Shown: positions 45,994-55,673, counted from the stretch's first letter. The stretch: DNA of 59,958 bases from Chloroflexota bacterium (GCA_028874315.1 JAPPKM010000129.1:1-59958); one strand, 5' to 3'. Numbers and translations: made by a program. Notes: generated by a model not told the origin, from the letters alone.

Positions 45994-46677
45994 ATGCTCT
46001 TCGACTTTCAGACCCATACGTTCTTGAGCGACGGCGTGCTGTCGCCGATGGAACTGTTGCGCCGCTGCCACGTCTCCGGCTACACGGCCATGGCCATCAC
46101 CGACCACGCCAGCCCGGCAAACGTGCAGCACGTGGTTGAGGCCGTGGCCCGCGATTGCCGCGAGGCGGAGAAAGCCTGGGGAATAGTCGCGTTGGCCGGC
46201 GTCGAGATTACCCACGTGCCACCCGCCGCCATCGACCGCGTAGCGCGCATGGCGGCGGAAGCCGGCGCAGAGTTCATTGCCGTTCACGGAGAGACCATTG
46301 TTGAGCCGGTGGCTGCCGGCACCAACCGCGCCGCACTGGAGTCGGAATACGTCCATGCGCTGGTCCATCCTGGCCTGCTCAGCCCTGAACTCAGCCATGT
46401 GGCGCGCGCGAACGGCAAGTTTGTCGAATTGACGGCCCGGCGCGGCCACTCGCTTACCAACGGCCACGTCGCCAACGTGTGTCGCGAAGCGGGAGCGAAG
46501 CTCATGGTCAATAGCGACGCGCATGAACCGGGAGACCTGCTCACCGAGGCGTTGGCCCGCCGCGTGGCGCGCGGCGCCGGCCTGGACGCCGACGAGACAG
46601 AGACGGTCCTCGTTGACAACCCGCTAGACCTGCTCGCTCAACTGGGGCGCTCCATCGTCCAGGGCCCAGGATCCTGA
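45994..46677 (+). CDS. PHP-domain phosphoesterase-like protein
   Basis: A 227-residue protein with a PHP fold, similar to the histidinol-phosphatase/TrpH class of metal-dependent phosphoesterases. Motif I is DFQTHTFLSDG, with Gln where many family members have the first His of HxH. Motif II is AITDHAS. VEITH, a HGET segment, LVHPGLLS and a C-terminal NSDAH follow, giving most of the expected metal ligands. It is probably cytoplasmic (no signal). Its TGA overlaps the ATG of lon by one base (TGATG), so the two are translationally coupled. A link to proteolysis is not known. The substrate is unknown. Confidence 0.8.
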   Translation: MLFDFQTHTFLSDGVLSPMELLRRCHVSGYTAMAITDHASPANVQHVVEAVARDCREAEKAWGIVALAGVEITHVPPAAIDRVARMAAEAGAEFIAVHGETIVEPVAAGTNRAALESEYVHALVHPGLLSPELSHVARANGKFVELTARRGHSLTNGHVANVCREAGAKLMVNSDAHEPGDLLTEALARRVARGAGLDADETETVLVDNPLDLLAQLGRSIVQGPGS

Positions 46678-49091
46678 TGTCGGACACCACCGTGCTGCCG
46701 GAGGTCCCGCGCACGCCGGCCGAAGTCGGAGAGGACAGCGCAAACCGAAAGTCCTCCGATGCTGACAGCGGTCCAATTGAAGTTGACCTGCCCGTGCTCC
46801 CGCTGCGCGGCGAAACGCTGTTCCCAATCCCCGACACGGTGAACTCGTTTGTGGTCGGCCGCGAGCAGTCCTTGGCCGCAATCGAAGAGGCGTTGAGCCT
46901 GGATCGCCGTGTACTGGCACTGAGTCAACACGATCCCGATGCGGAGACCGTGACATTCAGCGACCTGCATGAAGTTGGCACGGAAGCCAAGATCGCGCGC
47001 GTGCTCAAGCTGCCGGACGGAAGCACCAGCGTGTTGGCCGAAGGCATTAGACGAGTGCGGGCGGTCACGCCGGTGTCCGAGCACCCGTTTGTGCGTGCGA
47101 TGGGATGGGTAGTCGAAGAATTAGACGAAGCGCCGGCCGAGGCGCGTGAGCTGATGCCGCTCACGCTGGAACTCTTCCAGCACGTCGTGGAACTGAACGA
47201 GGCAACGCCCGATGAGGCCTTCATCCGCGCAATGAACGCCGAGACGCCAGGTCTGCTGGCCGACATCGTGGCCGCCTCGCTCAACCTTGTTCCAGGCACG
47301 CAGCAGGAACTGCTGGAGATTCGGGAAGTTTCGGAGCGACTGCGGCTGGTCCATACAGTCCTCGAGGAAGAGATCCGGGTGCTGGAACTCGAACGTCAGC
47401 TCCGCGATGACGTGCGTGAAGAAGTGGACAAGGATCAGCGCGAATTCATTCTGCGCGAACAACTGCGGACAATCACGAAGGAACTCGGTGAGACCAACGC
47501 GCAGAACACGGAAATCAGCGAATTTCGGGAGAAGCTCGAAGCCGGGCGCTATCCCGAGGCCGTCATCGAGCGTGGACTCAAAGAAATCGACCGGCTCAAT
47601 GCCATGCCGCCCGGTTCGCCCGAGGCCAGCATGGTTCGCAACTACCTGGAGTGGCTGATCGAACTTCCCTGGAAGAAGCGTACGCGAGACAACACGGACA
47701 TCCGGCGTGCGGCACGGATTCTGGACACCCATCACCACGGTCTCGACCGTGTCAAGGAGCGGCTCCTTGAGTACATCGCCGTACGTCGGCTGGCACGGCA
47801 GTCGCGCAGCCCCATCCTGTGCTTTGTCGGTCCGCCCGGCGTGGGGAAGACCAGCCTCGGTCAGTCGATTGCCGAGGCCCTCTCCCGCAAGTTTGTGCGC
47901 GTTTCGTTGGGCGGCGTGCGCGACGAGGCCGAAATCCGCGGACACCGCATGACCTACATCGGCTCAATGCCCGGCCGCATTCTGCAAATGATGCGCCAGG
48001 CGGGAACCGTAAATCCCGTGTTCATGATCGACGAACTCGACAAGCTCGGAGTGGATTTCCGGGGCGACCCCTCGGCCGCGTTGCTTGAAGTGCTCGACCC
48101 CGAGCAGAACTCGGCCTTTAGCGATCACTACCTGGAGCTTCCCTACGATCTCAGCCGCGTCATCTTCATCGCCACAGCCAACTCGCTTGAGGGTCTGCCC
48201 CCCGCGCTGATTGATCGGATGGAGGTGGTCGAACTCCCCGGATACGTGGAAGACGAGAAGCTTGCCATCGCCCAGCGATTCCTGGTGCCGCGCGAGCTGG
48301 ACGAACACGGCCTCGACGCGGAAGCGGTGCAATTCAAGCGTGGCGCGCTCACAAGGATTATCCGCGAGTACACGCGTGAAGCTGGCGTGCGCGGGCTCAC
48401 CCGGTCCATCGCCGCTGTCGCGCGCAAGCGCGCGCTCGCGAGCGCCGAAGGCTCAGACTCCGGTTGGAATGTTCGCGCTCGCGACCTGCCGAAAGTCCTT
48501 GGACCACCCCGCTTTCGCTTCGGCTCAACGGAAAGTGAATCCAGCATCGGCGCCGCTATGGCGGTCTTTAGCACTCCGGCCGGAGGCGACTTGTCACCGG
48601 TGGAAGTCTCGCTGGCTCGCGGCACTGGCGAGATTCTGCTCACCGGGTTGCTTGGCAGCGTGATGAAGGAGTCCGCCCACGCCGCCCTTACGTACGCGCG
48701 GGCGTGTGCTGACGGATCGCCGTCTGACCGTCGCAACTTTGCCGAACTCGACGTCCATGTACATGTGCCGTCAGGGGCTTTGCCCAAGGATGGGCCGTCG
48801 GCCGGTCTTGCCGTTGTCGTGGCGCTGCAATCCGCGCTGACGGACACGAAAGTCCGCCACGACCTGACCCTGACCGGCGAGATCACGCTCCAGGGCCGCG
48901 TGCTGCCGGTTGGATCCATCAAGCCGAAAGTCTTGGGCGCGCACCGAGCGGGCGTTCGCGTATTTGTGTTGCCGCAGGGCAACCGTCAGGACCTTGCCGA
49001 ACTTCCGGCGCACGTCCGGGAGGACATGGAATTCATCGAAGTCGCCTGCGTTGGGGAAGCGCTGCAGAGCGCGCTCATCGACGAAAAATAG
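46677..49091 (+). CDS. lon: ATP-dependent protease Lon
   Basis: An 804-residue LonA-type protease that degrades damaged and regulatory proteins in the cytoplasm. The N-terminal substrate-binding domain starts after an acidic leader (LPVLPLRGETLFP) and is followed by a helical region with many Glu and Arg. The AAA+ module has Walker A GPPGVGKT (Lys391) and Walker B VFMIDELDK. The C-terminal protease domain has the Ser-Lys dyad: Ser708 in KDGPSAG and Lys751 in GSIKPKVLGAHRAG, 43 residues apart as in E. coli Lon. The ATG overlaps the stop of the PHP gene (TGATG). The length is that of typical Lon; no truncation is seen. Confidence 0.97.
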   Translation: MSDTTVLPEVPRTPAEVGEDSANRKSSDADSGPIEVDLPVLPLRGETLFPIPDTVNSFVVGREQSLAAIEEALSLDRRVLALSQHDPDAETVTFSDLHEVGTEAKIARVLKLPDGSTSVLAEGIRRVRAVTPVSEHPFVRAMGWVVEELDEAPAEARELMPLTLELFQHVVELNEATPDEAFIRAMNAETPGLLADIVAASLNLVPGTQQELLEIREVSERLRLVHTVLEEEIRVLELERQLRDDVREEVDKDQREFILREQLRTITKELGETNAQNTEISEFREKLEAGRYPEAVIERGLKEIDRLNAMPPGSPEASMVRNYLEWLIELPWKKRTRDNTDIRRAARILDTHHHGLDRVKERLLEYIAVRRLARQSRSPILCFVGPPGVGKTSLGQSIAEALSRKFVRVSLGGVRDEAEIRGHRMTYIGSMPGRILQMMRQAGTVNPVFMIDELDKLGVDFRGDPSAALLEVLDPEQNSAFSDHYLELPYDLSRVIFIATANSLEGLPPALIDRMEVVELPGYVEDEKLAIAQRFLVPRELDEHGLDAEAVQFKRGALTRIIREYTREAGVRGLTRSIAAVARKRALASAEGSDSGWNVRARDLPKVLGPPRFRFGSTESESSIGAAMAVFSTPAGGDLSPVEVSLARGTGEILLTGLLGSVMKESAHAALTYARACADGSPSDRRNFAELDVHVHVPSGALPKDGPSAGLAVVVALQSALTDTKVRHDLTLTGEITLQGRVLPVGSIKPKVLGAHRAGVRVFVLPQGNRQDLAELPAHVREDMEFIEVACVGEALQSALIDEK

Positions 49092-49191
49092 CTCGCCTCT
49101 CGGCCGCCGACCGACCGCTCGCCTCGTCGATCTGTCGCTATGCTGACGGGCAGGCGGTGGTCGCCGCACCTCACCAACTCCGGAATCTTTG

Positions 49192-50247
49192 ATGTTCGGA
49201 CCGTTCAACGCGCTCCTCGGCCTGTTTTCGCGCGACCTCGGGATTGATCTAGGCACCGCGAACACACTCGTTTATGTCAAGGACCGCGGCATCATGCTCG
49301 CGGAACCATCCGTCGTCGCCACCGATACGTATACCTCGCGCGTGCTCGCCGTCGGCGCCGAGGCCAAGAAAATGGTCGGGCGCACACCCACCAACATCGT
49401 GGCCAGCCGCCCGCTGCGCGATGGCGTGATCGCTGACTTCGACACCGTCCACGCGATGCTGTCGTACTTTATTGGGCAGGTGCACGGCGAACTGCCAATT
49501 GCCGCCCGCCCTCGGGTCATAGTCGGCGTACCGTCAGGTGTCACCGAAGTCGAAAAACGCGCGGTGCACGAAGCGAGCCTGCAAGCCGGTGCGCGCGAGG
49601 TGTACCTGATCGAAGAGCCCATGGCCGCCGCCATCGGCGCCGGACAGCCGATTCAGGAAGCCAATGGCAGCATGATCGTGGACATCGGTGGCGGCACCAC
49701 CGAGGTGGCCGTCATCTCGCTTGGCGGCGTCGTCGTGAGCCATAGCATCCGGATTGCCGGTGACGAGATTGATGAGCAGATCGTTGACTATTGCCGCAAC
49801 TCGCATAATCTCCTGATCGGCGAGCGAACAGCCGAGGGCTGCAAAATCGCCATTGGCTCGGCAGCCCCTGGACCCCAAGAAGAAACGACGCTTGTTCGCG
49901 GACGCGATCTGCAGTCAGGGCTACCACGGCAAGTGGAACTTACCGAAGGCCAGATTCGCGAGGCCATCAGCGGTCCGGTCACCGAAATCGTTGAGAACAT
50001 CAAGCTAGCGCTGGAAGCCACACCCCCTGAATTGTTGGCCGACGTAATGGAACATGGCATCGCAGTGGCCGGCGGCGGCGCCCTGCTGCGCGGGCTCGAC
50101 AGGCGCATCGAGCAGGAAACGGATATTCCAGTGCACATCGCCAGCAACCCGCTGGAGGCAGTCGTCCGCGGAACCGGCGCCTGCCTGCATAACCTCGAAG
50201 CATTTCGCGAAGTGTTCGTCGCGGAGAACGCCGCGCCGTACGTGTAG
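49192..50247 (+). CDS. mreB: Rod shape-determining protein MreB
   Basis: A 351-residue actin homologue that forms membrane-bound filaments steering peptidoglycan synthesis along the cell body. Phosphate-1 motif LGIDLGTANTLVYV, MIVDIGGGTTEVAVISLGG (phosphate-2) and the adenosine motif GIAVAGGGALLRGLD are all present. The N-terminus MFGPFNALLG is hydrophobic, as in MreB proteins that bind the membrane directly. The ATG at 49192 is preferred over an overlapping TTG one codon earlier. It heads the cluster mreB-mreC-mreD-mrdA-rodA, eleven nt from mreC, and implies a rod-like or elongated cell. Confidence 0.97.
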   Translation: MFGPFNALLGLFSRDLGIDLGTANTLVYVKDRGIMLAEPSVVATDTYTSRVLAVGAEAKKMVGRTPTNIVASRPLRDGVIADFDTVHAMLSYFIGQVHGELPIAARPRVIVGVPSGVTEVEKRAVHEASLQAGAREVYLIEEPMAAAIGAGQPIQEANGSMIVDIGGGTTEVAVISLGGVVVSHSIRIAGDEIDEQIVDYCRNSHNLLIGERTAEGCKIAIGSAAPGPQEETTLVRGRDLQSGLPRQVELTEGQIREAISGPVTEIVENIKLALEATPPELLADVMEHGIAVAGGGALLRGLDRRIEQETDIPVHIASNPLEAVVRGTGACLHNLEAFREVFVAENAAPYV

Positions 50248-50258
50248 TCGGCACCGGG

Positions 50259-51083
50259 ATGCGCGGCGGACAGCGGTCGGTGCTCCTGCTCCTGGTTCTG
50301 GTTGCCGCGGCCGTCGTGCTCGCGGTGCTGCGAAACACTGAAGCCGGCTCGGCAATCGAAGGTGCGGCGCTGGCCGCTGCCGCCCCGATCCGCTCCGCTC
50401 TCACCAGCGCCTCGTCCGGGGCGGCGGCCGCCCTGACCGATGCCCAGCAATTCAACGATCTAAGGGCCGAAAACGAAGCTCTGCGCGCCGAAGTCGCCAA
50501 ACTGCGTTCCGCCGCCGCCGGCGTGCAAGCGACCCGCCGCGAGAACGCGGCCCTTCGCGCAGCACTGGACTACCAGCGCGAGAACACCGAGTTGACGTTC
50601 CTCACCGCGCAAGTCGTTGGACGCGACAGCGTTGATGTGCTGGACACACTCATCATCGATCGCGGCGCGGCGGATGGCGTTCACGTTGGCATGGCCGTAA
50701 TCGCCAATGGAAGCCTGGCCGGCCGGGTGGTCGGGGTCACAACGTCCTCGGCCGACGTATTGCCCATTCAAAGCGTGACCAGCGCCGTCAACGCAGTCGC
50801 CCAGGGAACCGACGGTGTGGCCGACGGCATCGTCGAGAGCGACGACAACGGCGGATTGATCTTGACGCGAATTGAACCTGACGCACCGCTGGCCATCGGC
50901 GCCTTGGTTGTGACATCTGGCCTCGGTGGCGGATTCCCCCGCGGTCTGTCCATAGGCCGCGTGATCTCCGTCTTTGCGTCACCCGAAAACGTATTCCGCG
51001 AAGCCGCCATCGAGCCCTTCGTTCGACAGGAACGCGTGGAAGTGGTCCAGGTCGTGCTTGGGCGTGCGCCCAGCCCGCCGTGA
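50259..51083 (+). CDS. mreC: Rod shape-determining protein MreC
   Basis: A 274-residue bitopic protein that links MreB to the PBP2-RodA synthase. One membrane helix (residues about 7-24) is followed by a coiled coil rich in Leu, Glu and Arg (QFNDLRAENEALRAEVAKL, about 65-100) and then the beta-domain, with VVGRDSVDVLDTLIIDRGAADGV and the family-typical GMAVIANGSLAGRVVGV. Positions after the helix lie outside the membrane. Its TGA overlaps the GTG start of mreD (GTGA). No unusual features are seen. Confidence 0.95.
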   Translation: MRGGQRSVLLLLVLVAAAVVLAVLRNTEAGSAIEGAALAAAAPIRSALTSASSGAAAALTDAQQFNDLRAENEALRAEVAKLRSAAAGVQATRRENAALRAALDYQRENTELTFLTAQVVGRDSVDVLDTLIIDRGAADGVHVGMAVIANGSLAGRVVGVTTSSADVLPIQSVTSAVNAVAQGTDGVADGIVESDDNGGLILTRIEPDAPLAIGALVVTSGLGGGFPRGLSIGRVISVFASPENVFREAAIEPFVRQERVEVVQVVLGRAPSPP

Positions 51084-51661
51084 TCGCCGCCAGATTCCCC
51101 CGGCCCCGTCGCCGCTGGCAGCTGCGGACCGGTGCCGTCGGCGCCGCGCTACTGCTCCTGATGCTCGGCCTGCTACAGACCTCGGTCTTTCCCTCCTTCG
51201 CCATCGCGGGAATCCGCCCCGCGCTGGTCCTGATGGCAGCCGTCACACTGGCAACCGTCAGCGACGACTCCCGCGCGCTGTACTGGGGCTTCTTGGGTGG
51301 ATTGGTGGTAGATCTGCTTTCGGCAACGCCCACAGGCGTCAACGCCCTACTGTTTACGCTGCTCGTCTACATCGTTGGCGGGCAGGGTCGCCGCTTCGAT
51401 CGCGCCAACCTGGTGTTTCCGGTCTTGGCTGGAGCCGCCGCCACCGTGTTGTATTACCCGGCCGTGGTCCTGACGCTGCAGGTCCAGGGATTCGACATAG
51501 ACTGGGGGCAGCAGGTCTGGGATCGCCTGCCGCGCGCCGTGGCGGTAAACGCCGGAGCAACCACGCTGCTCTACCCGGTGGTACGACTGGCGGACCGATG
51601 GACGCGCCCCGAAAACACCGCCCGGTACGTGGGGCACACGCGCGGCGGTCGTTTCGACTAA
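51080..51661 (+). CDS. mreD: Rod shape-determining protein MreD
   Basis: A 193-residue membrane protein of the elongasome. About five hydrophobic helices are seen, starting with AALLLLMLGLLQTSVF. The family-typical GIRPALVLMAAVTLA and GFLGGLVVDLLSATPTGVNA segments identify it. The GTG start overlaps the mreC stop by four bases. The C-terminus is short and basic. MreD sequences vary widely, so the assignment rests on the motifs and on its position between mreC and mrdA. Confidence 0.9.
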   Translation: MIAARFPRPRRRWQLRTGAVGAALLLLMLGLLQTSVFPSFAIAGIRPALVLMAAVTLATVSDDSRALYWGFLGGLVVDLLSATPTGVNALLFTLLVYIVGGQGRRFDRANLVFPVLAGAAATVLYYPAVVLTLQVQGFDIDWGQQVWDRLPRAVAVNAGATTLLYPVVRLADRWTRPENTARYVGHTRGGRFD

Positions 51662-51663
51662 CG

Positions 51664-51670
51664 ACGGAGG
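51664..51670 (+). promoter_or_regulatory. Ribosome-binding site of mrdA
   Basis: ACGGAGG lies six nt before the TTG at 51677. It is one of the few strong Shine-Dalgarno matches in the window, and it supports TTG as the start; the nearby ATG at 51687 is out of frame. Confidence 0.7.
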
Positions 51671-51676
51671 ACTCGC

Positions 51677-53599
51677 TTGGAGGCGCATGACCGCCCGGTA
51701 GCCAGGACCGGCACCGGACAGCCGCGCATCAGCGGTACTCGTCGCGCGCTGCTGCTGGGGGGCGCGGCCCTAGCTGGCAACACCGCGCTGGCCGCCCGAC
51801 TCTGGCAGCTCCAGGTCGTCGAGTCCGACGCCTACCTGGAGCAAGCGGCGCAGAACCGTGCCCGCACCAGGCCCATTCAGCCGCTTCGCGGGCTGATCTA
51901 CGACCGCAACCGAGAGCCCCTTGTCGCGAACGCCCCCGTATTTAGCGTCTGGCTATCCCCGGCCGATCTGCCCCCGGAACGCGAAGGCCCGGTGCTGGCG
52001 AACCTGGCCGTGTTGACGGGCGAGCGCCCGGACGACCTGCGCTTCAAGTTGAGCCAGGCGCGCCTCGCTCCGGACACCCCCGCTCGGTTGGCCCGCGCCG
52101 TGCCCAGGGAGTCCGCCCTCACGATCGAAGAACGCCGGCGGGACCTGCCGGGTATCTCCGTGCGCACCAGCACGAGGCGCGAATACGCGTATGGCGACGT
52201 GCTGGGCCACATCATGGGCTTCACCGGCCCGATCCCCGCCGAGGAAGTTGAAGCCTATCGTCGCCAGGGCGTTCGGTTCGATGAAGATATCGGGCTCTCC
52301 GGCGTTGAACGCAGCTTGCAGGCGCAGCTTCGCGGCCGGGACGGCGAACAGCGACTCGAAACCGATGCGTTCGGTCGTGACCTGCACGAACTGGCCTTCA
52401 CCCCTCCGCAGGTCGGCCAGCACGCGGTTCTGACCGTTGCCGTCAACGAACAGCAGGCCATTCGCGAGATCCTGGCCCGTCACCTCGCGTTGCGCGATCG
52501 GGGCGCGGGCGCGGTGGTTGTGTTGCGCCCCGACACCGGCGATGTCGTCGCAATGGTGAGTTTGCCCGACTACGACAGCAACATCTTCACGCGCGGCGCC
52601 TCGTCCGAGAACTTCGCGTTGTTGGTCAGCGACCCCCGCCGGCCGTTGATCAACCACACAGTCTCCGGGCTCTATCCGCCGGGCTCCACCTACAAGGTCA
52701 TTGCCGCCAGCGGCGCGCTGGAAGCCGGCGTCGTGCTACCCCAGAGCAAGATCCACTGCGACGGTCGCCTGATTCTGCCCAGCGGCTGGGCGTTCGACGA
52801 TTGGCTGCCCGAAGGACACGGCCTCGTGGACCTGCAGCGCGCCATTGCCGAGTCCTGCAACATCTACTTCTACAACGTGTCCGGCGGCAATCCGTATACG
52901 CGGCTGCAGGGACTGGGCAATCGGCGCCTGGCGGAGTTCGAGCGCTCCTTCGGGTTTGGTGAGCGCACCGGCATCGATCTGCCTGGTGAAGCCTCCGGCC
53001 TGGTTCCAACTTCCGAGTGGAAAAACAAGAACCTGCAACAGCCGTGGGTCACCGGCGACACCTATCACGCAGCGATTGGCCAGGGGCTCGTCCAGGTCAC
53101 CCCACTGCAAATCGCCAGCATGTATGCCGCCATCGGCAACGGCGGTCGCGTCATGCGTCCGCGTCTCATCGATCGCATGCTCGACCAGCACGGCAATGTG
53201 GCTGAGCGCATCCCGCCGCGGGTTCGCAGCGTCTTGCCAATAACCGAGTCAAACCTGCGGTTGCTTCAAACCGGGCTCTATCGGGCGGTGAACGAGCCCC
53301 AGGGAACCGGTCCGCGCGCCCGCTCCTCGCATACGGTGGTGGCCGGCAAGACGGGGACGGCCGAGTACAGCGGCCAACGCGATTCCGAAGGCCGGCTGCC
53401 CAGCCACGCCTGGTTCGCCGGCTACGCGCCGGCGGAGCAGCCTGACTACGCGTTTGCCGTGCTGGTGCGCGACGGCGGCGAGGGGGCCTTCGCCGCCGCG
53501 CCGATCGCCCGCGACATCATCGACTACCTCATGACCGGTGACATGCCGCCCCTGCCGCAAGATCGCCCGGACTTCATCTCACCGGATCGCCGCCTCTGA
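51677..53599 (+). CDS. mrdA: Penicillin-binding protein 2 (elongasome transpeptidase)
   Basis: A 640-residue class B PBP that cross-links peptidoglycan outside the membrane as the partner of RodA. One N-terminal helix (about residues 26-45, RALLLGGAALAG) follows a basic stretch. The dimerisation domain includes RARTRPIQPLRGLIYDRN. The transpeptidase domain has all three motifs: STYK with catalytic Ser337, SCN with Ser393, and KTG from Lys558. The TTG start is supported by a strong ribosome-binding site. The stop overlaps the rodA ATG (TGATG). Length is typical for PBP2. Confidence 0.96.
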   Translation: MEAHDRPVARTGTGQPRISGTRRALLLGGAALAGNTALAARLWQLQVVESDAYLEQAAQNRARTRPIQPLRGLIYDRNREPLVANAPVFSVWLSPADLPPEREGPVLANLAVLTGERPDDLRFKLSQARLAPDTPARLARAVPRESALTIEERRRDLPGISVRTSTRREYAYGDVLGHIMGFTGPIPAEEVEAYRRQGVRFDEDIGLSGVERSLQAQLRGRDGEQRLETDAFGRDLHELAFTPPQVGQHAVLTVAVNEQQAIREILARHLALRDRGAGAVVVLRPDTGDVVAMVSLPDYDSNIFTRGASSENFALLVSDPRRPLINHTVSGLYPPGSTYKVIAASGALEAGVVLPQSKIHCDGRLILPSGWAFDDWLPEGHGLVDLQRAIAESCNIYFYNVSGGNPYTRLQGLGNRRLAEFERSFGFGERTGIDLPGEASGLVPTSEWKNKNLQQPWVTGDTYHAAIGQGLVQVTPLQIASMYAAIGNGGRVMRPRLIDRMLDQHGNVAERIPPRVRSVLPITESNLRLLQTGLYRAVNEPQGTGPRARSSHTVVAGKTGTAEYSGQRDSEGRLPSHAWFAGYAPAEQPDYAFAVLVRDGGEGAFAAAPIARDIIDYLMTGDMPPLPQDRPDFISPDRRL

Positions 53600-54762
53600 T
53601 GATCATTCGCCTGGCGCGCATTGAGTGGCCAACCGTCATATCCACCGTCGCCCTGGTGGCCTTCGGTGTCCTCATGCTCAGCACAACGGCCGATCCCAAC
53701 ACCACCGGGTTGCAAAACCAGGCGGTGCAGAAGGCCGTGCTGGGCGTCGTCGGTCTGACGTTGGCCTTCGCCATGGCGCACATCGACTACCGCGCCCTGC
53801 ACGGGGTTGCCGGTCCGGTGTACCTGCTGGGCGTCGCGGCCCTCATTCTCGTGCTGCTGGTCGGCGACTTCGACCTTGGCGCCCGCCGCTGGTTCGAGAT
53901 CGGCCCAATCGTGGTTCAACCCTCAGAGTTCATGAAGCTCGCCGCCGTCATCGCCTTGGCCAAGTACCTGGCAGACCGAAGCGACGCACCCCGATCCTTG
54001 CGCACGGTCGTCGTTAGTCTGGGGATCATGGTCGTTCCCGCGGGCCTGATCTTCCTCGGGCCAGACCTCGGCACCGCCCTCATCTTCGGTGCGATCTGGA
54101 TGGCCATGGTCTTCGTGGCCGGTGCGCGCTGGTGGCACTTGCTCCTGCCCATCGTCGCTGCGCTGGCGGCCTTCCCATTCGCCTGGTTCTTTGCCCAGGA
54201 CTACATGCGCCAGCGCTTCGTGACCTTCCTCGATCCCAGCAGCGATCCGCTGGGCGCCGGCTACAACGTGCTCCAGGCGCGCATCTCCATCGGGTCCGGC
54301 GGCTGGCTCGGCCACGGCCTTGGTCAGGGTTCCCAGTCGCAGCTTGAATTTCTGCGCGTGCGCGACACCGACTTCATCTTCGCCATGCTCGGCGAACAGC
54401 TTGGACTGGCGGGCACGCTGGGACTCCTGGGCTTTTTTACGCTCCTGATCGTCCAGGCCCTGGTGATCGGCCTGCGCGCCCGAGATATGTTCGGTCGCCT
54501 GCTGGCCATCGGCATCGCGGCCATGCTCTTCACCCAGTCCTTCGTGAACATCGGAATGAACGTCGGTGTGATGCCGGTCACCGGCATCACCCTGCCGCTG
54601 GTGAGCCTCGGCAAGAACTCACTGCTGGTCACGCTGGTCGCCATCGGCGTTCTGCTCAGCATCCATTCGCATCGGGCGGCTGCGCCCTTCCGTCAACAGT
54701 CCATGCACGTGGTCCGAGGATCCCTGCCATCGACCCCGCCGCGCGGCCTGTCTGATCTATGA
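53599..54762 (+). CDS. rodA: Peptidoglycan glycosyltransferase RodA (SEDS family)
   Basis: A 387-residue polytopic SEDS protein that polymerises lipid II into glycan strands. Around ten helices are visible. RWFEIGPIVVQPSEFMKLA and GPDLGTALIF are SEDS signatures, as are GSGGWLGHGLGQGSQSQLEFLRVRDTDFIFA and the late NIGMNVGVMPVTGITLPLVS segment. The conserved Asp needed for polymerisation lies in the RDTDFIFA region. The start overlaps mrdA by one base and the stop overlaps thrB by four, so the elongasome genes are translationally coupled to an amino-acid gene. Confidence 0.96.
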   Translation: MIIRLARIEWPTVISTVALVAFGVLMLSTTADPNTTGLQNQAVQKAVLGVVGLTLAFAMAHIDYRALHGVAGPVYLLGVAALILVLLVGDFDLGARRWFEIGPIVVQPSEFMKLAAVIALAKYLADRSDAPRSLRTVVVSLGIMVVPAGLIFLGPDLGTALIFGAIWMAMVFVAGARWWHLLLPIVAALAAFPFAWFFAQDYMRQRFVTFLDPSSDPLGAGYNVLQARISIGSGGWLGHGLGQGSQSQLEFLRVRDTDFIFAMLGEQLGLAGTLGLLGFFTLLIVQALVIGLRARDMFGRLLAIGIAAMLFTQSFVNIGMNVGVMPVTGITLPLVSLGKNSLLVTLVAIGVLLSIHSHRAAAPFRQQSMHVVRGSLPSTPPRGLSDL

Positions 54763-55673
54763 ACGGCCGCGCTCGCGTATCCGTTCCGGCGTCCTCAGGC
54801 AACTTGGGTGCCGGCTTCGACGTGTTTGGGCTCGCAATAGATCTGCGCGACGAGTACGAATTTGAGCCGGACACTCGCGATGCAATCGAACCACTGGGGA
54901 AATACCTGAAACACGTCCCGCGAGACCCCAGGCGCAATCTGGCATTTCGGGCCTTCCGGTCGCTCGCGCCAGTCACGGCCGGTCCCTTCAAGTTGTCCGC
55001 GACCCGCGAAATCCCTCCCCAGGGCGGACTCGGCGGCTCCGCCAGCGCCATCGTGGGCGGCCTCGTCGCCGCCAATCACGCGTTCGGCCTTGGCCTCGAC
55101 AACGACGAGTTGCTGCACCGTGCGAACGAAATCGAGGGTCACCCCGACAACGTGGCTGCGGCCTTGCTTGGTGGCCTGGTGCTCACCGTCCAGACCGACG
55201 AATCCCTGCACGCGGTGCGCGTTCCGTTTCCGAGCGACATTGGAATCGTCGTTGTTGTGCCCGGCTACCACGTGCCGACCGCGCGCGCGCGCGCGGTGTT
55301 GCCGGTCGACGTTTCGCGATCCGATGCCGTGGCCAACCTGGGGCGCGCCGCCATGTTCGTCGCTGCGCTGCAGACGGGACGCTACGCGAAACTGCGCGTG
55401 GCCACGCAAGACTTTCTGCATCAGCCGTACCGGGCCGAACTGAACCCCGCACTCGTGCCAGGCGTGCGGGCGGCCCTTGACGCCGGCGCGTACGGCGCGG
55501 CGCTGAGCGGCTCCGGTCCGACACTCATCGCCCTGGCCCCAAAAAATCACACCATGCGCGTTGCAGGTGCCATGGCTGATGTCGCAATCGAGTCGTCGTC
55601 GGGCTGCGAGACCTACGTGGCCAATGCCGCCGAGACCGGCGCAACCGCGATCGAGCCGGCGGCCTCAACATAA
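54759..55673 (+). CDS. thrB: Homoserine kinase
   Basis: A 304-residue GHMP-family kinase that phosphorylates homoserine with ATP in threonine synthesis. VSVPASSGNLGAGFDVFGLA is the N-terminal GHMP motif, and the ATP-binding loop is PPQGGLGGSASAIVGG. EGHPDNVAAALLGG and the C-terminal GAALSGSGPTLIAL match ThrB. The ATG at 54759 overlaps the rodA stop (ATGA). No other threonine-pathway gene is seen in the window, so it appears to have joined the cell-shape operon alone. A candidate guaA promoter starts within its last codons. Confidence 0.93.
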   Translation: MNGRARVSVPASSGNLGAGFDVFGLAIDLRDEYEFEPDTRDAIEPLGKYLKHVPRDPRRNLAFRAFRSLAPVTAGPFKLSATREIPPQGGLGGSASAIVGGLVAANHAFGLGLDNDELLHRANEIEGHPDNVAAALLGGLVLTVQTDESLHAVRVPFPSDIGIVVVVPGYHVPTARARAVLPVDVSRSDAVANLGRAAMFVAALQTGRYAKLRVATQDFLHQPYRAELNPALVPGVRAALDAGAYGAALSGSGPTLIALAPKNHTMRVAGAMADVAIESSSGCETYVANAAETGATAIEPAAST

